Assembly: GCA_027604505.1 (NCBI GenBank)
Contig: JADIIX010000344.1
Coordinates: forward strand, 1-12,178
Source: Gonapodya sp. JEL0774
Taxonomy: Eukaryota > Monoblepharomycota > Monoblepharidomycetes > Monoblepharidales > Gonapodyaceae
DNA length: 12,178 bases
Reading direction: 5' to 3'
The notes beneath the pieces are model-generated. The model was given only the letters and a program-made list of their open reading frames with translations, had not been told where the DNA came from and did not search any database. Positions within the stretch are counted from its first letter, which is position 1. The number at the start of each line of letters is the position of its first letter. The position numbers and the translations under genes are program-made. Below are positions 1 to 7,044 of this stretch, piece after piece.

Positions 1-1419
1 TGCCACAAACATGCCATCCTGTCTCAGAAATCCATATCTGTTCAATTTGAGAGCTTTGCAAATAAGTTTCAACTTTGCAACTGTTGCTGCCCCTACAGTC
101 ACAAAATCAAAGCATTTTAGTACAACTGCCTTTGAAGATGGAACATCTAGTTGGTTGGGAACATCATCGAATATGTTTGTTGGTATAATTTGGTCCATGG
201 CCAATGGAGGAACCTAGATGGTATGATAAGAAAGAGAGTGCAATCAGCTGCATTGCAGTTCATACATGATTTTCCTTTGAAGGCTCCTTCCCAATACCCT
301 GAATTAGTTGCAGGAACAGGTTAGCAAGATGGTGATGTAGATTTCCCATTGATATATTCACCCTGATCACCTTATTACGCCTTTTTGTGGTCCTATAGTT
401 CTCGGCAATTGCTCCATACGCGAGTTTCATCGCCTCTATGTATCAAATATGGTAGGTCTAGTAGGACACAGTTGCCACTAATGCAGCATGGAGACCTCAC
501 CTATTGTCCATCTTATGCTAGGTATAGGTCTACCTGCTTCAGTTTCTGAGTGTACTTGTATGAGGTTATCTCTGACTCTTATGTCCTCTTCACTTTTAAC
601 ATATGGAATGAAACTCTCCCCTCTTGCATCCCATGAGTTTTTGAGAAACCGCTGGAAATCACTTCGACTGTCAACAACCAAGTCAAAAAATCTAGTCAGA
701 TCAGAAGCAGCATTGTGTGTTCATACCATTTGTTGATTAGAACCTTTTCATGTGCATTTCCTGAGTTAGATCCTTCTGAGATGGGGTCACTGATCCTGGA
801 GTGGTTAGGGCCCTCATCCTTGATAACTGTGACCACAGATTGTGTAAGGTTGTCAACAACTCTCCCATGGATGCTTAGCTTAGCCAGTGGACAGTGCTTC
901 TTCTGATGCCGGTCATCTGTGCTGAGACTATCAACATCCAATTGAAAAGCTTCCAAGTTTAATGGCCTCTTTGTTGATTTTGCAGAATTGATGGAAGAGG
1001 CTGATGGTTCCATGACACCACTATCTTTGCAAGGAGTCAAAGGTTCCACAGAACTTGGTGAGGGGGAGCTTAGTGGCAGAAGACTAGACAATGTAGTTGT
1101 CTAGAAAGATGGAACTAATTGTTCAGTTCAGAGAATGATCATTGCTTGGGTCACTACATCTTACTGATTGCACAGCCTTCTGTCTTTCTTGAAGTATCTC
1201 CAAGAGTTTTCCAAGACTTGTACGTGGACCATATGCCAAAAATTTCCAATCAGACTCGTAGAGGTCTGATTTGGTGATTTGGAGCAGTGCTCTCCCATTT
1301 AATCTGAGTGACTTCAACTGTGTCACCTCTTCCGGCTGAAGTGTCAGGTAATCCTTCAAAAACTCTGTGATTTGCTCTGGGCTGAAGTGGACCAAGTCCT
1401 CCCAGTTCCTCTGAGACAT
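1..1419 (-). CDS. SAM-like domain protein, 5' part of gene, truncated by window edge
   Basis: Five exons chain in frame on the minus strand: 1419-1165, 1100-727, 667-534, 435-266 and 213 to beyond position 1. The introns are 1101-1164 (64 bp, GTAAGA donor), 668-726 (59), 436-533 (98) and 214-265 (52, GTATGA donor); each has GT-AG ends and removes the stop codons between exons. That gives 382 residues, with the C-terminus outside the window. Residues about 6-77 resemble a SAM domain: an NWEDL start, SPEQITEFLKDYL helix, LNGRALLQITKSDLYE core, and a final helix GKLLEILQERQ. SAM domains usually mediate protein-protein or RNA binding. Exon 2 is a Ser/Pro-rich linker; exons 3-5 match nothing I know. 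The start is the first ATG before the SAM fold. The gene diverges from the transposase and could be a transposon passenger or a host neighbour. The 98-bp intron has other possible acceptors and is the weakest join. Confidence 0.68.
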
Positions 1420-1742
1420 GATTGATCAGTACTGGCCTGCTCATATGTGACAGATTGTAAGGTGCAGTGCGATCTCACCAGGTTTGATGGCTTCAAACTG
1501 AGGGCCAGCATCCTGAAAGTGATCAAGGAGAGAGGATGGATGTAGGATGGATTTTATGAGACCCTGCAGTGCCATTCAAACTTGTGTTGCAACCTCTGCA
1601 GGAGGCACCCACTTTCCAAGCATTCAGCTTCACATACACATTGGAGTGAAAACAGACCTCAACTCATTGGAGAAGCAGAACTAACCTTTGGGTGACACAA
1701 ACTGATTGAATCTGCTTGAAAAGGTGTTTCCATCCTCTCTTG
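1420..1742. promoter_or_regulatory. divergent intergenic region, presumed bidirectional promoter
   Basis: These 323 bp separate the start codons of the left minus-strand gene (ATG at 1419) and the transposase (ATG at 1743), so both promoters and 5' leaders should lie here. I see no clear TATA box; TTTTATGAG near 1551 is the nearest AT-rich candidate for the plus strand. The tract at about 1580-1602, ending in CTGCAG, could be a splice acceptor of a 5'-UTR intron. No terminal inverted repeat or obvious tandem repeat is visible, so this does not look like the element's end. The assignment rests on position only. Confidence 0.4.
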
Positions 1743-4700
1743 ATGACCCAGACATGCATCATCTGTGGAAAGGAAGTCAAACATCCGAGATGGTTCAGGA
1801 AGCATGTCCTCCAGTGCTCAACATTAGACTACATGAGAAAACTGCAGGTCCAAGAAGATGGTGGTGGTGATTCAGAAGATGGGACAACATCTGATGACAC
1901 ATCAGACCAACTTCAGCCTTTTATGTCTGGAGGGGACCTAGGTGATACAGACATGGGCTCAGATATCTACGACCCTGCTGAAGAGGATGTCTTTGAGATG
2001 GATTTTGAGCTCAACAAACGTGACAAACCACCAACTGATACTGTACACGAAGCATCCACCCAAACAGAAGAATCTCTGTCCACATCAGACATCATCACAC
2101 TTGTTTTTGACCTCATGGTTCTGACACGAACAATGGATATTTCCATGAACCAATTCAGTACACTGCTGGGTTACATTAAAGGGATTCTGTGTCACTTCAT
2201 TCCATTAGCAGAGCTTCATATCTGGCCCAATAATATGAATGAGGCAGTTCATATACTCAATTCTGTTGGCTACCATGGCACCAAGATTGTGTACACGTGT
2301 ATCAGCAGCACCCACTACTGCAACATGGCTAGTTCAGATGCCAGGTGCACTGAGTGTGGGAAGCCAGCAGATAACTGTTTGAAGTGGCTTTACATTGGTG
2401 AGTGTATACAGAAATGCATCACTTCATCTCACTTTCAAAGGGTTAGGTGACTTTTTCATTTTCCATGATCAAGGGGTAACACAACAGATCACCCAATTAT
2501 TCAAGTCCAAGACACTGTGCCAGAAAATGCTGTTTTCATGGCTACACAGAGATAGATGGTGGTATCAGGAACCCAAAACACAGGACAAATACCAGGAACT
2601 TCATGATGGCTCTAGATGGGCTTCATACTCGTGGTTCTTTGATCCCACCAGTTTATTTACGCTTCCAGTGCTATGCAAGTGTGGCCACATATTTCCAGGT
2701 ATCCACTTAGAGGCACTTAGTGAGAAGCAACAAAGAAAGGATGTGGGTGATATTGGTTGGTCTACAGTGATTCTTCCATCTCATATATGTGACACAAATG
2801 AAGGAATGCACCATTGTCTGTCCACAGTGTCTATCCCGCCAGACAGTACAGGTACAGGAAGTCAGTGGACATCCATGCAACTTAGTTTATATTCTTCACT
2901 GGGATACATGGAGAGTGTTCAAGAATGGAAATCGCAATTGTGGAGCCCTTGACCTCTCTATTGGGAACATGTCAAAAGAAAATCGTGCCAAAATGGATCA
3001 CATCTTTGTTGCTGCCTTCATTCCTACCGATAAGATGGTGTTCAAGAAGAATGAACGACCACCTTTCTGGATGCATCCATTCCTTGAACCTTTAATTGAG
3101 GAAATTCAGGTTGGCTTCATCAAAGGTGAGTCATTGATATCTGTTTCCAGTAATATTGCAGATACAACCAGTGAAGCAATTATGTTGAAAGGCTTTCCAG
3201 TACAATATGCATTGCACCATGCCGAACTTGACAAGTTCGGCATAAAACCTGGTGAAATGCTCTTAAGACATCTTGTCCTTTGCATTGCATGTGACCACCC
3301 AGCTAACTGTGAAATGGCTTGTGTCATCAATCAGGGAATCTGTGCTTGCCGTCGATGCAAACATCTCAGGGCAGTACTTGGATATCGAAGAGATGATGAA
3401 GGGAACATACTTCATGATGCAGGTGGAATTCCTCTACAAGGATCAAAATATTACTACCCAGGTATGAAGTCATTGGCTGCTGATGATTCTCCAAAACGGA
3501 CAATGGAGGATGTCCACAAAGCATACGAAGAATTGGATTCTGCAATTGCAACAGGATCAAATGAAGGTCGTAAGAAAGTGGCTACAAAAACTGGATTCAC
3601 CTGGCCATCTATCCTATTGCAACTCCACCAACTTTATGGATTTGATATAATCCATGATGTGCTTTTTGATGCAATGCATACTTTTGACATGGGCTTGTGC
3701 AGGAATCTTTTCACACACATGGTTCAGAAGGGGCCACCTTATTTTGACATGCAATTATACAGTGTTCGGCTGAATAGTTTCCCTTTCACTGCAGAGCATC
3801 GAGCAGGTCGAGTTCCCACTCAGAACGTCACAAAAGACACATTGGACTATTGGAAAGGTGAAGATGCTAACATCCAGCATGATTCATTTGCCTATTTTAA
3901 AACTCTGGAACTTTGATTTCAAGCTGTCCAATGGCAGCTTTTTGCAGATCCTGCCTCTACAACTGTGCTTGCCCATGGAGTTACAACGCGTCCTGTCTAT
4001 AAGCTTTGGGAATATATTCATATGATGGCAGGAATTTTACATGTTCATGGGAGAGCAGGTTGGACACCAGAGATGATAATGGTGTACAAGAGCACAGCAA
4101 TTTCGTATGGAAACTTACTTCTGGATGTATTTGGAGGCAAGTTTACAGCACAAACTTTGCTAACAGTTTCAGGTGAAAATTAGTTGTCCCACCACAATTA
4201 ACAGTTGAAATGTTACCAATATCAGTGCACAATAATGTGCATATTGCCGAAGATGTCTATGCTTTCTCCTCACCAGACAATACCTGGTGCTTTGCAGCTG
4301 AGAGGAAGATTAGATCTTATATTCAGCCTTCCTCAAATATGAAGGAATTTGGTGAGAGAATATTCCATTCCAATAATCTGTTCTTGAGACAACACATTGC
4401 CATTGATATCATAGAGGTTACATTTACAAATGCTGCTATACGGAAGAGCATACTCTATGCCTACAAAGAGCAGGCATTAGATGCACAAAGGTGGCTTGAT
4501 GGTCAACCCTTTGTAATGGACAAACTGGTGGATACACCTTGTCCTGACCCAGTGAGGTTTTTGTTCCAATTTTGGTGGCACCTAGAAAATAACACCTCTT
4601 TCTCACTGTTTGTGATTGCAGCTCTATGTCTCAGGACTAGCCCGTGCACAAGACCTCGAAAGGGTCTGTGATGACTCCTCTTGGAAAGAAACTTTTCTAG

Positions 4701-6724
4701 CAGGTTGCCTTGTGGGCAGTGGATCAGCACATGTATTTGTGCTGACACTGGATGAAAAGACACAGCTTCAGTTTGTTCATGGCAGAAAATTGCGGTACGT
4801 CCCAAGTTTGCAACTCCGCATTGAACCCATCTAAATATAGTGAAACTGGAAAGGCAGACTCCCTCCCAACTCCATTATGTCTAGTGTCTCTGTTATGGAT
4901 TTTGGATACAGAGCTCGTTCACTGTATAAGGGGGGAACTCTAATCAGGGCAGGAGAGTATGCTCTTATTGATGATCCATGGGATAGAACAAGTTACAATC
5001 AAGTCTGCAAGATCAATTTCTTTTTTGCAGCAAAGGTGAGGAGGAAGCCATACTCCAATCAATTTCTTAACTGCATCTTTCCTGTACATCCCCTTTGTGT
5101 CTTTATTCATGGATCTCATTTAACTGTATGCAGGTAAATGGGGAATGGGCAAACTTTCTAAATGGAACATTTGCGACATCAACGTCCCTGAAGGACAGTT
5201 GGTCAAGGTTCCGTATTGTACATGTTCCACAGCAAACACACCCAAACCTGAAGCAATACATCAAGATCAAAAGGGTACATGATCTGATCAGAAAGGTTGG
5301 GTTGTTTCACGAGCTCCCAGTGCAATCAAAATCTGTTCCACCTCATGTGGATCAATGCACAGTCATAGGTGGGTCTCAAAGTTTGTGTTTGTGTTTCATA
5401 AGCACTATAACCAACTCTGAGCTGCATTGCAAAATTAGACTTTGATCGTGACTTTGATCCCAGTACTGCACCTACTCTGAGATATTATCCTCAAAAAGGT
5501 CATGTATTAAGATTCAATCAGCTCCAACCTGCAGGAACACATTTTGGTGTGGTAGTTGGTTTCTTGTACACTGATGGGACACCAGACAACATGAGTACAA
5601 TCTCTGTGAGACTAATGGAACTGCAAGGAACACATCTACTGAGGTTGTCTCACCCCAATGTACTGGAATCCAAATTGATCCCACTCTCAAGCCAATTTGT
5701 TCAATTGTTTGGGGCATGGGACAGTCCCACCATTCCAGGTGATGTTTTTGCAGATGATGATATTTTCACTGCTTTCAATTGCATGGAGAACCAAAGAAAC
5801 TATGTACCACGCACAAGGGTTACTCAGCTGTCAAATGTTCCCACAGGTGCACAAAGTCCGTCGACGTCAGTGGAGTTACCTCAACACAGCTCCAAATTGG
5901 TACCACAAAACCCAATTCCAACCACACTTGACATTGACTTAGAGGACTGCTTTCCTCTCCCACTGTCAGCCTCACACCATAATAGTCACAGGAATGCCAC
6001 AAATTCACAAACAGATAATCATTTGGACAGGATAACAAACTGGCATTCTATTCTGACTGAGCTTTCAAGTCCTCTGACAACAGATATTGTTGATGCAATG
6101 GGCACCAGAGCAAATGAGTGTCAAGATGCCACATGGTTTTATATTGAGACTATGTTTTCAAGCCTGAACTATCACCAAAAACATCGCAACTCTTACGATT
6201 CTGCTCCAAGCAGACCTAATGACACAGTTGCTTTGAAAGCTCAAAGGTCCTTATACGTGTTCATCCCAATGGTGTCTGCGACAGGTCATATTTATCTAAT
6301 TGTTTTCTGGAAGGAGAAAAATTCTCTCATTATATTTGACTCTAATGCAAGGCAAAGAGCAGCAGCATACTCATCTGAAATGCATCGGGCAGTTGATTCT
6401 ATGAGAAAAGTATTTGGAATAGCAATGGGCGAGAATCAACCAGAAGTGGTTGTAGTACAGGTGAGTCCAGTTGTGCTCATCACTTGTGACAGTTGAAGAA
6501 GAACCCAATAGTTTTTTTATCCCTTGTAGCAGTGGAAAGCTCCTCCATCCATAAGAAATCTGAGTAGTCAGGACTATACCATCCTTGCAATGGGATTTGT
6601 CATAAAGAAGTTTGGTGTAATATCTCAGATACTACACGGATCTCAGTTACGTATTAAAGCACAGTTAACAGATCTAGTGCTATTAAATTTCAGAAAGTCC
6701 TTACTTGATACTTTAACTACATAA
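1743..6724 (+). CDS. tnp2/Plavaka-type DDE transposase with C-terminal Ulp1-like domain
   Basis: Ten exons join in frame: 1743-2397, 2447-2742, 2804-3857, 3924-4172, 4226-4551, 4622-4794, 4885-5035, 5134-5368, 5439-6460 and 6530-6724, giving about 1,451 residues. Visible parts in order: a C2HC finger (C5, C8, H21, C25), an acidic Ser/Asp linker, a Cys cluster (C186, C193, C202, C205), a second Cys pair set (C295/C297 and C323/C326), a GALDLSIGNM segment, then the transposase core with CDHPANCE (D481), ACRRC, YGFDIIHDVLFDAMH (D606, H609) and HIAEDVYAFSSPDN (E760). These match the tnp2 family of CACTA/EnSpm-like elements as I know it, with D481 and D606 as likely metal ligands. The C-terminal part resembles a Ulp1 protease. 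Nine introns of 49-98 bp are removed; 2743-2803 is the weakest. A possible tenth intron at 3126-3191 would remove 22 residues without changing frame. The first ATG of the open frame is used as start. Confidence 0.82.
3126..3191 (+). other. probable frame-neutral intron inside the transposase core
   Basis: A strong GTGAGT donor at 3126 and a GAAAG acceptor ending at 3191 bound 66 bp, a multiple of three with no stop, so the frame stays open whether or not it is spliced. Removal joins VGFIKG directly to FPVQY, which fits my memory of related tnp2 proteins, where this stretch is short. It would give a protein of 1,429 rather than 1,451 residues. The acceptor is only moderate, so retention is possible. 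Confidence 0.55.
3219..3243. repeat. perfect 25-bp inverted repeat in transposase exon
   Basis: Two 12-nt arms (ATGCCGAACTTG and its exact complement) flank a single A at 3231. The repeat lies in the exon that encodes HAELDKFGI, just before the first catalytic Asp. It carries two CpG dinucleotides in an otherwise CpG-poor region. It could form a hairpin or cruciform or bind a dimeric protein; it may also be a coincidence of coding sequence. Confidence 0.85.
3858..3923 (+). other. 66-bp transposase intron that hides an in-frame TGA
   Basis: GTGAAG donor, a textbook GCTAAC branch-point motif close to the donor, and a TTTCAAG acceptor define a phase-1 intron of 66 bp. It contains TGA at 3914-3916, in the same frame as the exons on both sides, so an unspliced reading would look like a nonsense mutation. 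Removing it gives DTLDYWKAVQWQLF, which matches the YWKA motif I associate with this family. Confidence 0.8.
4173..4225 (+). other. 53-bp transposase intron correcting a frame change
   Basis: The open frame ends at TAG 4181-4183 and the homologous protein continues in another frame. A GTGAAA donor after TTCAG and an ATATCAG acceptor remove 53 bp in phase 1 and join TLLTVS to VHNNVHIAEDV. The result restores the HIAEDV...SPDN motif without needing a frameshift mutation. Confidence 0.75.
5975..6724 (+). other. Ulp1/C48-like domain of the transposase protein, catalytic Cys absent
   Basis: This is the 3' part of the transposase gene, exons 9 and 10. The segment around YVFIPMVSATGHIYLIVFW, followed by NSLIIFDSNA, has the His (H1330) and Asp (D1347) of the Ulp1/SUMO-protease fold with the usual spacing of about 17 residues. 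In active members a Q...DCG.FV motif follows about 40-60 residues later. Here the matching place reads SSQDYTILAMGFVIKKFG, with no Cys, and exon 10 (6530-6724) contains no Cys codon in frame. Active SUMO or ubiquitin-like processing is therefore unlikely; a binding or structural role is possible. The intron 6461-6529 (69 bp, GTGAGT) separates the His/Asp part from the C-terminal part. Confidence 0.65.
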
Positions 6725-7044
6725 ATGTAGCACAGGAGTGGGCACATGAGAATGTAGATTTGATCTGGGTTCTCTTTGTTTCATCTTATGCCTACAGACC
6801 AGGAGCACTAGAATCTGGAACAGCAGCTTCAACAAGTGAACAGAACATGACTCGTCTCCCAACATCAATCTCTGAAGGTTTGAAAGTGTACCAAGGTAGA
6901 AAGGCATGTGCAGGCACTGCTGGGGCAATCACAAGGCGCTGGCAAGCACACATAGCAAACATCACCCAGTCATCACAGTGAAGAGTGTACTAAACAAATA
7001 GTCAGGTTGTATTGTTAAGTACCATTGATTGACGCCAGACTTCA
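6725..7044. other. convergent intergenic gap with possible alternative last exon
   Basis: The transposase stop (TAA 6722-6724) and the stop of the minus-strand gene (7045-7047) face each other across 320 bp. On the plus strand, 6709-6981 is open in a different frame. An intron 6677-6735 (59 bp; GTGCTA donor, TTAAC-like branch site, GCACAG acceptor, phase 0 on both sides) would bypass the TAA and add about 81 residues ending at TGA 6979-6981, including ESGTAASTSEQNMTRLPTS. I favour the TAA because the bypassed residues NFRKSLLDTL look like a normal Ulp1-domain end, but the alternative cannot be excluded. No clear polyadenylation signal was seen. Confidence 0.35.

Noticed and set aside
488-906. 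Plus-strand open frames at 488-736 and 715-906
   Set aside because: They mirror exons 2 and 3 of the minus-strand gene and have no splice or domain support.
3914-3916. In-frame TGA as a pseudogene-making nonsense mutation
   Set aside because: It lies in a 66-bp GT-AG intron with a branch motif, and splicing restores the family motif YWKA.
4173-4225. Frameshift between two transposase reading frames
   Set aside because: A 53-bp intron with good ends and matching phase explains the frame change and joins conserved motifs.
1743-6724. Kyakuja-Dileera-Zisupton (KDZ) transposase
   Set aside because: The core motifs CDHPA, ACRRC and FDAMH fit the tnp2/Plavaka type; I see no KDZ-type signature.
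6713-6928. Minus-strand frame as a last exon of the right-hand gene
   Set aside because: No good acceptor joins it to the GTGAGA site after residue 806, and the composition is not convincing; the TAG at 7045-7047 is a sufficient stop.
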